Source: Halovenus sp. (GTDB lineage Archaea; Halobacteriota; Halobacteria; Halobacteriales; Haloarculaceae). Taken from it: a stretch of DNA of 5,249 nucleotides. The DNA lies in NCBI GenBank assembly GCA_028274925.1, contig JAQCNR010000278.1, positions 1 to 5,249 on the forward strand, given 5' to 3'. Numbering within the stretch: the first letter of the stretch is position 1; each line of letters starts with the position of its first letter. The position numbers and the translations under genes were made by a program. The notes beneath the pieces are model-generated. The model saw nothing but the letters and a program-made list of their open reading frames with translations. It was not told the DNA's origin and searched no databases. This document shows, piece after piece, positions 1 to 4,857 of this stretch.

Positions 1-424
1 TGATCATCTCGTCGATACCGAGCGTTCGAGCCAGGAAGACGTGCTCCTGAGTCTGTGGCTGGACACCGTCGTCGGCGGCGACGACGAGCACAGCGTTGTC
101 GGCCTGGCTTGCGCCAGTAATCATGTTCTTCACGAAGTCTCGGTGGCCCGGACAGTCGACAATCGTGAAGTAGTATTCGTCAGTGTCGAACTCTTGGTGG
201 GCGATGTCGATGGTGACACCTCGTTCTCGCTCTTCGGCGAGGTTGTCCATCACGTAGGCGAACTCGAAGCCGCCTTTGCCCTTCTCTTCTGCTTCTTCTT
301 TGTGCTGCTCGATGACGTGCTCAGGTACGTTTTCGGTCTCGTACAGGAGTCGTCCGACCAGTGTACTCTTTCCGTGGTCAACGTGGCCGATGACGGCCAA
401 GTTCTGATGTGGTTTGTCGCTCAT
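1..424 (-). CDS. tuf: Translation elongation factor EF-1 alpha (aEF1A), N-terminal part, 3' end outside window
   Basis: The GTPase that delivers aminoacyl-tRNA to the ribosomal A site in the cytoplasm. The first 141 residues are present, about a third of the roughly 420-residue archaeal protein; the gene continues past base 1. Visible G-domain motifs are the P-loop GHVDHGKS at residues 13-20 (G1), the switch I segment RGVTID at 68-73 with the Mg-binding Thr71 (G2), and DCPGH at 90-94 (G3). VMDNLAEERERG just before G2 is typical of the EF-1 alpha type rather than bacterial EF-Tu. The start MSDKPHQNLAVIGH fits archaeal homologues, which begin a few residues before the P-loop strand. The SD is weak (GTGA at 436-433). 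It lies 174 bp downstream of hom on the same strand but has its own promoter. The family is beyond reasonable doubt. Confidence 0.98.
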   Translation of the reverse strand, partial: MSDKPHQNLAVIGHVDHGKSTLVGRLLYETENVPEHVIEQHKEEAEEKGKGGFEFAYVMDNLAEERERGVTIDIAHQEFDTDEYYFTIVDCPGHRDFVKNMITGASQADNAVLVVAADDGVQPQTQEHVFLARTLGIDEMI

Positions 425-474
425 TATTTATCTCACGCGCAGAGGCGCTATACCGGTATCTTTACGCGGTAGTT

Positions 475-490
475 CATAAAATCATTTCGA
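475..490 (-). promoter_or_regulatory. Probable promoter (BRE plus TATA) of the EF-1 alpha gene
   Basis: Read on the minus strand, TCGAAAT (490-484) followed by TTTTATG (481-475) resembles an archaeal BRE plus TATA box. With the usual 26-28 nt spacing, transcription would start near base 451, giving a 5' leader of about 27 nt before the ATG at 424. That leader contains a possible small hairpin, GCGC-AGAG-GCGC at 437-448. The 10-bp palindrome ATACCGGTAT at 450-459 lies over the predicted start point. Read by eye; no transcription data. Confidence 0.55.
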
Positions 491-570
491 TACCGCACGC
501 CTCCGATACGAACGCCGTCCGGTGGTTTTGTGAACGCCTCCCACGCCAACAGATCGACAGACGGAGCCGC

Positions 571-596
571 AATTTCTCGAAATTCACCCGCGGGTG
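571..596. repeat. Two abutting inverted repeats just downstream of hom
   Basis: Bases 585-596 are a perfect 12-bp palindrome (CACCCG/CGGGTG), two bases past the hom stop codon. Directly next to it, 571-584 is AATTTC-TC-GAAATT, an inverted repeat with 6-bp arms and a 2-base spacer. One is GC-rich and the other AT-rich. They could form mRNA hairpins at the 3' end of the hom transcript or bind a protein. There is no long T-run as in an intrinsic terminator. The rest of the 174-bp hom/EF-1 alpha gap holds the EF-1 alpha promoter and no gene that I can see. Confidence 0.5.
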
Positions 597-598
597 GC

Positions 599-1540
599 TC
601 AGTCGAGGTGGCCGATATCCGCAAACACGGCAGTTGCTGTCTCTGGACCGCCGGCCCCACGCCCGGAGTTGTACAGCGACCCGGCGTAGGTCGTGTCGAA
701 CTGGACGATGTTCTGCGTGCCGGAAACCGCGAGGGCGCTGTTGTCTGCGATGAGCCGTGGTCCAACCCGAACACCGTCGGCTGTTATTTCACCGACGAGT
801 CGGATCGTCTGGCCGTCGTCGTCGGCAAGGTCGAGCGCGCTCGCGGGGAGTTCGTGAATTCCCTGGACGGTTGCGTCCGCGAGCGTCATCTCGTCATCGC
901 CGAGGACGTTCGCGACGATGACGCATTTGAGCGCGGCGTCGGTTCCCTCCACGTCGAACGTTGGGTCGGCCTCGGCAACACCCAGGTCTTGGGCCTCTGC
1001 GAGGACGTGTTCGTAACTGAGGCCCTCGTTTTGCATTCGCGTGAGGATGAAATTCGCCGTCCCGTTGAGCACACCTCGCACGGCGGTGATCTGGGCGGCG
1101 CCGAAACTCTCGATGGTCGATAACACCGGAATCGCGCCGCCAACAGTTGCCTCGAAGCGCACTTCGCCCGCGCTGTCGGCTTCCAACTCACGCACGTCGC
1201 TGTAGCGCTCGGCGACGGGCCCCTTGTTCGCGAGGACGACGTGGCGGTCGCGTTCCAGCGCTTCACGCAGGTGGCCAAAGCCGGGTTCTGCGTCGCCCAG
1301 CGTCGTCGGTGTGGCCTCGACGAGCACGTCGTACTCGCCGTCGAGGGCGTCTTCAGGGTCGCCAGAGCCGACGATTCCCTCCTGGTGTTTCCGGTCGAGC
1401 ACGGCTTCGGCGTCGAGTCCACCTGCGTCGACGGCAGCGCTGCTCGAATCGGCCATCGCGGTGACTGTGTGGCCGTACTCTTCGGCGAGTTCGAGCACTG
1501 ACGTGCCGACTGCTCCGGCGCCCATCACAGCGACTCTCAT
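599..1540 (-). CDS. hom: Homoserine dehydrogenase, short form without ACT domain
   Basis: NAD(P)-dependent reduction of aspartate semialdehyde to L-homoserine (EC 1.1.1.3), the branch step toward threonine and methionine, in the cytoplasm. The 313-residue product starts with a Rossmann strand and the nucleotide loop GAGAVG (7-12). It continues with NKGPVA (105-110), GGAIP (134-138), GVLNGTANFIL (156-166) and the family signature EADPTFDVEGTDAALK (190-205), in which Asp201 and Lys205 match the catalytic Asp-x3-Lys pair. GRGAGGPETA (293-302) closes the nucleotide site near the C-terminus. Many bacterial enzymes have about 430 residues with a C-terminal ACT domain; here that domain is absent and a separate ACT gene overlaps the start by four bases (ATGA). 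A perfect SD at 1554-1547 supports the chosen ATG. It is probably translated by coupling from the ACT gene. Confidence 0.97.
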   Translation of the reverse strand: MRVAVMGAGAVGTSVLELAEEYGHTVTAMADSSSAAVDAGGLDAEAVLDRKHQEGIVGSGDPEDALDGEYDVLVEATPTTLGDAEPGFGHLREALERDRHVVLANKGPVAERYSDVRELEADSAGEVRFEATVGGAIPVLSTIESFGAAQITAVRGVLNGTANFILTRMQNEGLSYEHVLAEAQDLGVAEADPTFDVEGTDAALKCVIVANVLGDDEMTLADATVQGIHELPASALDLADDDGQTIRLVGEITADGVRVGPRLIADNSALAVSGTQNIVQFDTTYAGSLYNSGRGAGGPETATAVFADIGHLD

Positions 1541-2070
1541 ACTGCCTCACCTCCGAGCAGTGGCTCGACAACGCGTAATTCTTTCTCGTCTGCGATTGCC
1601 CGAACCTCGCTAATTACGTCCCGTGCCTGTCCCTTTTGGGTGGCGAGTCGGAGGCGTGCGCTGGATTCTTTTTCTTCGCCCTCAGGCGCGGACAGCGAGA
1701 AATCTCGCACCGACGCGCCGGTTGAGCGCTGAATCTGTGAGAGTGTATCGGAGAGGTCTGTGTCGACAAGGTGACCCACGAGGACGATTGTGAGTTCGTC
1801 GCTGTACTGCTCCGCACCAGCCTGAATGACGTTGATGCCCGCGTCGCGGAGGGCGTCGACGATGTTGTCGAACTGGCCGGGCGTCGCTTCGAGGTCGACC
1901 TCGACAGGGATATCACCACGCGGTGTGAGATTGCCGCGTTCGTGAAAGATAGAGAGGAGATTTCCGCCGTTGTCGGAAATCGGTTGGAGCGCGCGCAGCA
2001 GTTCCCCCGGTCGGTCGACGAGTTCGAGCCGGACGGTGTAGGCACGAACGTCCTCAGCAGAATCGCTCAT
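1537..2070 (-). CDS. Double-ACT-domain amino-acid-binding protein, likely regulator of homoserine dehydrogenase
   Basis: A 177-residue cytoplasmic protein that appears to be two ACT-type modules and nothing else. The first spans about residues 10-83 (YTVRLELVDRPGELLRAL, then NGGNLLSIFHERG); its Asp-Arg-Pro-Gly-Glu turn after the first strand is the usual ACT ligand loop. The second is more divergent and covers about 92-171 (LTIVLVGHLVDTDL, then VRDFSLSAP, an acidic loop EGEEKES, and SARLRLATQKGQAR). ACT domains bind amino acids and control metabolic enzymes. No catalytic or DNA-binding domain is visible. Its stop overlaps the hom start (ATGA), and Hom lacks its own ACT domain, so I infer feedback control of Hom by threonine or another aspartate-family amino acid. 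That role is not shown by the sequence. The start at 2070 has a GAGGTGA SD with 7-base spacing. The ligand is unknown. Confidence 0.88.
   Translation of the reverse strand: MSDSAEDVRAYTVRLELVDRPGELLRALQPISDNGGNLLSIFHERGNLTPRGDIPVEVDLEATPGQFDNIVDALRDAGINVIQAGAEQYSDELTIVLVGHLVDTDLSDTLSQIQRSTGASVRDFSLSAPEGEEKESSARLRLATQKGQARDVISEVRAIADEKELRVVEPLLGGEAV
1547..1554 (-). promoter_or_regulatory. Strong Shine-Dalgarno site for hom inside the ACT gene
   Basis: GGAGGTGA on the minus strand, six bases before the hom ATG, is fully complementary to the archaeal 16S rRNA 3' end. It is built into the last codons of the ACT gene (Gly-Gly-Glu) and fixes the hom start. Confidence 0.85.
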
Positions 2071-2102
2071 CGTCCACTCACCTCGTCGGTCGAATCGCTC
2101 AT
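2067..2102 (-). CDS. Possible leaderless mini-ORF (11 codons) ahead of the ACT gene
   Basis: Minus-strand reading from the ATG at 2102 gives MSDSTDEVSGR and then TGA; an in-frame ATG two codons earlier (2108) would give MAMSDSTDEVSGR. The stop overlaps the ACT start codon as ATGA, and the ACT gene's SD is made from the Glu-Val-Ser codons of the mini-ORF. The TATA-like element CTTATAG is centred about 26 nt upstream of 2102, so a transcript could begin exactly at this ATG, as in many haloarchaeal leaderless mRNAs. It may be translated and pass ribosomes to the ACT start, or it may simply be a short 5' leader. The peptide has no repeated codons for one amino acid, so it is not an obvious attenuator peptide. 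Confidence 0.3.
   Translation of the reverse strand: MSDSTDEVSGR
2078..2084 (-). promoter_or_regulatory. Shine-Dalgarno site of the ACT gene
   Basis: GAGGTGA on the minus strand, seven bases upstream of the ATG at 2070-2068. It decides the start of the ACT protein and lies inside a possible upstream mini-ORF. Confidence 0.75.
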
Positions 2103-2124
2103 TGCCATCTCATCAGACGGCCGA

Positions 2125-2131
2125 CTATAAG
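2125..2131 (-). promoter_or_regulatory. Probable TATA element of the ACT-hom operon
   Basis: CTTATAG on the minus strand, in the 90-bp gap between the coiled-coil gene and the ACT gene. Its centre is about 26 nt from the ATG at 2102 and about 58 nt from the ACT ATG at 2070. The sequence just upstream, GGTTTC, also gives a short pyrimidine stretch after the preceding gene's stop that could help end its transcript. No good BRE is visible. Confidence 0.45.
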
Positions 2132-2160
2132 AAACCAGCCGTTCGCTGTCACTCCCGGGG

Positions 2161-3414
2161 TCAGCCGCCGAAGGTCTGCTGAATCTGTTCCTGCCAGGTC
2201 TGTAGTTCTTCGATCTCTTGCTCGATTTCTTCGACTCGACCAGCCACGTCCTCGTCGGACACCTGGTCTTCGAGTTCCGAAACCGATTGCTCGATATCGT
2301 CAATCGAGGAATCGAGTTCGTCGACAGTTGTCTCCATCTCTCCGAGTTCCGAACTCACGGTGTCGACTTCACCCTCGACCGAATCGACGGTATCACTCAC
2401 CGTTTCGACCTCCTCGCCAAGGGAGTCGACCTCTGCGTCGACTGTGTCGACAGTCTCGGACATCTCTTCGATTTCGCTGCCCATGTCCGACACGTTCTGA
2501 CTGTTGGATTCGAGTTCAGACTGGACGGCTTCGAGTCGGTCGTCGAACGAATTCAGTTGTTGCTCGAAGTCTTCGATCAGTTCGTCACCGGTCCCGTTTT
2601 CGTCGAGAAATTCTTCGAGCGCACTCGTGTACGCACGGAGGTCTGCAATATCGTCTTGAACCTGTGCAATTCGCGCGCGGTCACTGCCGCCGCCGTCCTC
2701 CTGTGCCGCGACATCCAGTGCTCGCCGCAGCAGTTTCAGGTCTTCCCCGGAGACGTTCTTCTGGCGAATCTCGGCGGCAAGCGCAGCCGTGAGACTTTCG
2801 CCGTCGACTGACAGCGTTGCCTCGCCGCCCTCTCCCTCGGCCGTCTGCTCGCCCCCTTCGCTCGCCGCTGCCCCCGAATCGTTGGGGTCGTTGAGTTCCA
2901 GTGTCGCCACGTCTTCCTCGTCCTCGGCCTCGCCGTCTTCTTCCTCTTCGAGGCCGGGAATTTCGCCGTCGCCGGCGATGGCGTCTTTGACGACATCGTC
3001 GTCACTCTCTGGAATGACGTCCTCTGGGTCGGCCTTTTCCTCTTCCGGCAGCGGCGGGTCGACGGATTCGATAGTCGGTTCGGTCAAAAACTGTTTGACG
3101 TCATCGCTGCCCGTCGCGCGAATACCGTAGACGGTCGTATACGACCCCTCGGCTTCGAGTTCGCGCTCGAAGGTGATCGTATCGTCGTCGATTGTCCAGA
3201 ATTCGCTGCCGTACTCCGGATGAAAACCCAGGTCTTCCACTTCGATACCCTCCGGGACGGTATCACTCATCGTGACCGTCACCGACTCGTCGCGAGAAGA
3301 CTCGAACTCGAACGCAATTGCCGGCACGGGGAACTCTTCCTCTTCGAACCGCTTGACGACGGTCACCCCGTCCGACGAGACGGTTACTTCTTCGTACGCC
3401 TGTGAATCACTCAT
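2161..3414 (-). CDS. Acidic protein with N-terminal beta-rich domain and long C-terminal coiled coil, function unknown
   Basis: I do not recognise a named family. The 417 residues fall into four parts. Residues 5-102 look beta-rich, with alternating strands and the segment VPEGIEVEDLGFHPEYG (53-69), then FWTIDDD and YTTVYGIRA; this resembles an Ig-like sandwich. Residues 103-205 are a Pro/Glu/Asp/Gly/Ser-rich, probably disordered linker with acidic runs at 156-169. Residues 206-275 contain short helices (LTAALAAEIRQ; DLKLLRRALDVAAQ; an Asp/Ala/Leu-rich helix at 247-271). Residues 280-385 form an unbroken heptad coiled coil, with a shorter helix at 394-411. There is no signal peptide or membrane segment, so it is probably cytoplasmic, and no cysteine. 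The coil suggests oligomerisation or a scaffold role, by inference only. The start at 3414 has no SD but has a TATA-like element about 28 nt upstream, fitting a leaderless mRNA. An EF-hand, ATPase or HAMP motif is not seen. Confidence 0.85.
   Translation of the reverse strand: MSDSQAYEEVTVSSDGVTVVKRFEEEEFPVPAIAFEFESSRDESVTVTMSDTVPEGIEVEDLGFHPEYGSEFWTIDDDTITFERELEAEGSYTTVYGIRATGSDDVKQFLTEPTIESVDPPLPEEEKADPEDVIPESDDDVVKDAIAGDGEIPGLEEEEDGEAEDEEDVATLELNDPNDSGAAASEGGEQTAEGEGGEATLSVDGESLTAALAAEIRQKNVSGEDLKLLRRALDVAAQEDGGGSDRARIAQVQDDIADLRAYTSALEEFLDENGTGDELIEDFEQQLNSFDDRLEAVQSELESNSQNVSDMGSEIEEMSETVDTVDAEVDSLGEEVETVSDTVDSVEGEVDTVSSELGEMETTVDELDSSIDDIEQSVSELEDQVSDEDVAGRVEEIEQEIEELQTWQEQIQQTFGG
2257..2577 (-). 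repeat. Heptad-repeat coding region with 21-nt periodicity
   Basis: This codes residues 280-386 of the coiled-coil protein. GTCGAC (Val-Asp codons) occurs at 2320, 2362, 2425 and 2446, all in the same 21-nt phase and all at heptad position a (Val364, Val350, Val329, Val322); a fifth copy at 2437 codes Val325 at position d. The periodicity may come from growth by heptad duplication or just from repeated use of the preferred Val and Asp codons. Confidence 0.6.
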
Positions 3415-3437
3415 GTTTTTGTATGGGAGGTTCCGAT

Positions 3438-3446
3438 GTATTAAAC
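3438..3446 (-). promoter_or_regulatory. Probable TATA element of the coiled-coil gene
   Basis: GTTTAATAC on the minus strand, centred about 28 nt before the ATG at 3414. The 60-bp gap after the hydrolase gene is AT-rich and no SD precedes the ATG, so a leaderless transcript is likely. A second AT-rich candidate, TAAATA, lies some ten bases farther upstream. Confidence 0.45.
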
Positions 3447-3474
3447 CTATTTACTGTTTGGCTAAGTGTGGTGC

Positions 3475-4305
3475 TCACAGGTCGAATCGGTCGCCGATTT
3501 CGACAACAGACACTGTCTCGGGATACGGGAAACTGTTCGCGTGGTGGTGGACTGCTGTCGGGTCCGCACCCAGCCCCTTCCACATGTCCCAGTGGGTCGG
3601 GACGAGTCGGTCGGTCTGGAGTTCGTTAGCCGCCTCGATCAACATATTCTCGTCGTTGTACCAGGTGGTGCGCTTGGGCTCGCGGGTCTGCTTGTCCGGA
3701 ATCATCCCCGTTGAGCCAAAGGCCAGCACCGCGAGGTCGACATCGTAGTTCTCGCCAATCGCCTCGAACTGTCCGGGGCGGGCGTCACCGCCGTGGACGA
3801 ACGTCCCCGCTTCGTGTTCGACGACGTAGGCGACGGGATGCTCCGCGTCGGGGTCGTTCGCCGGGTGGACGGAAATCGTCAGGTCGCCGAGTTCGAACGA
3901 GTCGCCGTCCTCGACGGTGACAATCTGGTCGTCGTCGACAGTCCAGCGGTCGGTCCAGTCCTGCTCCTCTGTGACTACGACGCTCGCGTCGGGACCGTAG
4001 AACGTCGCGCCCGTCTGTTCGAGAATCGGGGCCTGACTCTCGCCGTGGACGTGGTCTGAGTGTTCGTGCGTCGCGAGCACAGCGTCGGCCGTCTCGACAT
4101 CTTCGGGGTCGAACGGCACGGGAATCATTCGAACTGTTCGCGGCGGGTCGCCCAGTCCGAGATACGGGTCGATAAAGACTGTCGTTCCGTCGGCACTCTT
4201 GAGAATCAACCCATTACAGCCGAGATACCAGAATGCAACTCCGTCCGGGTCAGCCTCGGCGACATCACGAAGCAGCCAGTCGCCCCAGTCGCTGTGGATG
4301 GTCAT
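3475..4305 (-). CDS. UlaG-like metallo-beta-lactamase-fold hydrolase
   Basis: A 276-residue cytoplasmic metal-dependent hydrolase. The opening resembles bacterial UlaG (L-ascorbate-6-phosphate lactonase): a Trp-rich N-terminus (WGDWLL, 7-12), then WYLGCNGLILKS (26-37) and a strand ending in D46. The metal motif THEHSDH gives His80, His82, Asp84 and His85. HPANDPD (147-153) and HGGD (171-174, Asp174) supply later metal-site elements, and PTHWDMWKG (236-244, His238) matches the C-terminal His-x-Asp-x-Trp region of UlaG. The protein is shorter than UlaG (about 350 residues). UlaG-like proteins also include enzymes of unknown or different substrate, and no ascorbate genes are visible here, so the lactonase activity should not be carried over. 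It lies 39 bp downstream of the YlbF gene, probably in one operon; the SD is weak (AGGG). Fold confidence is high, substrate unknown. Confidence 0.92.
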   Translation of the reverse strand: MTIHSDWGDWLLRDVAEADPDGVAFWYLGCNGLILKSADGTTVFIDPYLGLGDPPRTVRMIPVPFDPEDVETADAVLATHEHSDHVHGESQAPILEQTGATFYGPDASVVVTEEQDWTDRWTVDDDQIVTVEDGDSFELGDLTISVHPANDPDAEHPVAYVVEHEAGTFVHGGDARPGQFEAIGENYDVDLAVLAFGSTGMIPDKQTREPKRTTWYNDENMLIEAANELQTDRLVPTHWDMWKGLGADPTAVHHHANSFPYPETVSVVEIGDRFDL

Positions 4306-4344
4306 ATTCGACCCTGTGTCGGGCGAGAGTAAGCGTCTTGTCCT

Positions 4345-4740
4345 TCAGTCCTCACAACAGCCGCCAGCCTTCTCGCCGAAGTCGATATCCAGCGGGTCAC
4401 TGACGTACTCGTTCAGCGCCTGCAGGCGCAGTTCGAGGTCGTTTTCGGCCTGCAGATACTCCCGCATCACCGGAATCTCGTGCAGTTCCTGCTGCTGGTC
4501 CTGCATTTCTCGCAGGTCTTCTTGGGTGGCCTCGCCGCGCTGGCGGGCGAGCATGTACTCCTCGCGGGCAGACTCGAACTCTGCAATCTGCGCTTGGGTC
4601 TGTTCGTCGTCCTCGACGGCAGCCTGTTTTTCGAGGAAGGTCTGGTACTCCGGCAACTCCGCGATTGCGTCTCCGAGTGACCGGGCAAGGTCCTCGATAC
4701 TCTGCTCACTGTCGGCAGCAGTGTCGCTATCGATGCTCAT
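4345..4740 (-). CDS. YlbF-family helical regulator-like protein with C-terminal Gly-Gly-Cys-Cys
   Basis: A 131-residue, mostly helical, Glu/Gln-rich cytoplasmic protein. Residues 14-115 show the YlbF/YmcA pattern: a first amphipathic helix with LARSLGDAIAELPEYQTFLE (18-37), a central helical hairpin (QTQAQIAEFESAREEYMLAR), and a final helix with IPVMREYLQAENDLELRLQA (89-108). In Bacillus, YlbF, YmcA and YaaT form a complex that affects RNA processing and development; whether the archaeal protein does the same is unknown. The tail ends in GGCCED with Cys128-Cys129, a possible metal or Fe-S ligand pair. I chose the ATG at 4740 because the family core starts soon after it and the longer in-frame extension (to 5094) is antisense to the antitoxin gene. 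No SD is present; AT-rich ATTTTG near 4764-4769 is placed for a leaderless start, and CATAGA at 4789-4784 is an alternative TATA. Confidence 0.85.
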   Translation of the reverse strand: MSIDSDTAADSEQSIEDLARSLGDAIAELPEYQTFLEKQAAVEDDEQTQAQIAEFESAREEYMLARQRGEATQEDLREMQDQQQELHEIPVMREYLQAENDLELRLQALNEYVSDPLDIDFGEKAGGCCED

Positions 4741-4810
4741 TGCTCGTTTGTTGGTGTGAACAGCAAAATGACTGGCGGTCTGTTCTATGTGTAGCCGCAA
4801 CTGGCCGACC

Positions 4811-4830
4811 TCACATGTGACGCAACATGT
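4811..4830. promoter_or_regulatory. Paired ACATGT palindromes, possible operator in the divergent promoter region
   Basis: TCACATGTGA at 4811-4820 is a perfect 10-bp palindrome. Its ACATGT core recurs at 4825-4830, with centres 12 bp apart. They lie in the 117-bp gap between the divergent YlbF and antitoxin genes. The second copy overlaps the position (about 4831) where a TATA box for a leaderless antitoxin mRNA would sit. AbrB-type antitoxins usually repress their own operon by binding short inverted repeats, so this is a reasonable operator candidate, by inference. Confidence 0.4.
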
Positions 4831-4857
4831 ATGCCGAGGGGACCTGTACCGTCGTGT

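Larger units (their letters stand above)
2060..2102. repeat. 11-bp direct repeat at two successive start codons
   Basis: The minus-strand sequence ATGAGCGATTC occurs at 2102-2092 and again at 2070-2060, where it opens the ACT gene. The offset is 32 bp, which is not a multiple of three, so the two ATGs are in different frames. It may be a remnant of a small tandem duplication of the start region, or chance reuse of the common haloarchaeal Met-Ser-Asp-Ser opening. Confidence 0.5.

Noticed and set aside
437..448. GCGC-AGAG-GCGC hairpin in the EF-1 alpha leader as a riboswitch or attenuator
   Set aside because: A four-base-pair stem is too short to claim in GC-rich DNA.
41..472. Plus-strand open frame opposite EF-1 alpha
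   Set aside because: The minus strand encodes unmistakable EF-1 alpha GTPase motifs over the same bases.
530..1123. Long plus-strand open frame opposite hom
   Set aside because: It is a reverse-strand shadow of a clear homoserine dehydrogenase, a common effect in GC-rich haloarchaeal DNA.
2320..2451. GTCGAC cluster as a protein-binding site array
   Set aside because: The sites fall in coding phase on Val-Asp codons of the heptad repeat, so coding explains them.
2218..2811. Plus-strand open frame of 197 codons opposite the coiled-coil gene
   Set aside because: Its Phe/Val/Leu/Asp-rich translation is simply the complement of the Glu/Asp/Val codons of the coil; no promoter or SD supports it.
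2161..3414. Coiled-coil protein as an SMC/Rad50-like or chemoreceptor protein
   Set aside because: There is no Walker A/B, hinge, HAMP or transmembrane segment, and the coil is a single direction segment near the C-terminus.
3475..4305. Naming the hydrolase as ascorbate-6-phosphate lactonase
   Set aside because: The UlaG-like motifs are clear, but the length differs and no ascorbate genes are near, so the substrate is left open.
4831..4857. Upstream ATG at 4831 as antitoxin start
   Set aside because: It would add MPRGPVPSC, which lies in the likely promoter/operator and is not typical of AbrB antitoxins; not fully excluded.
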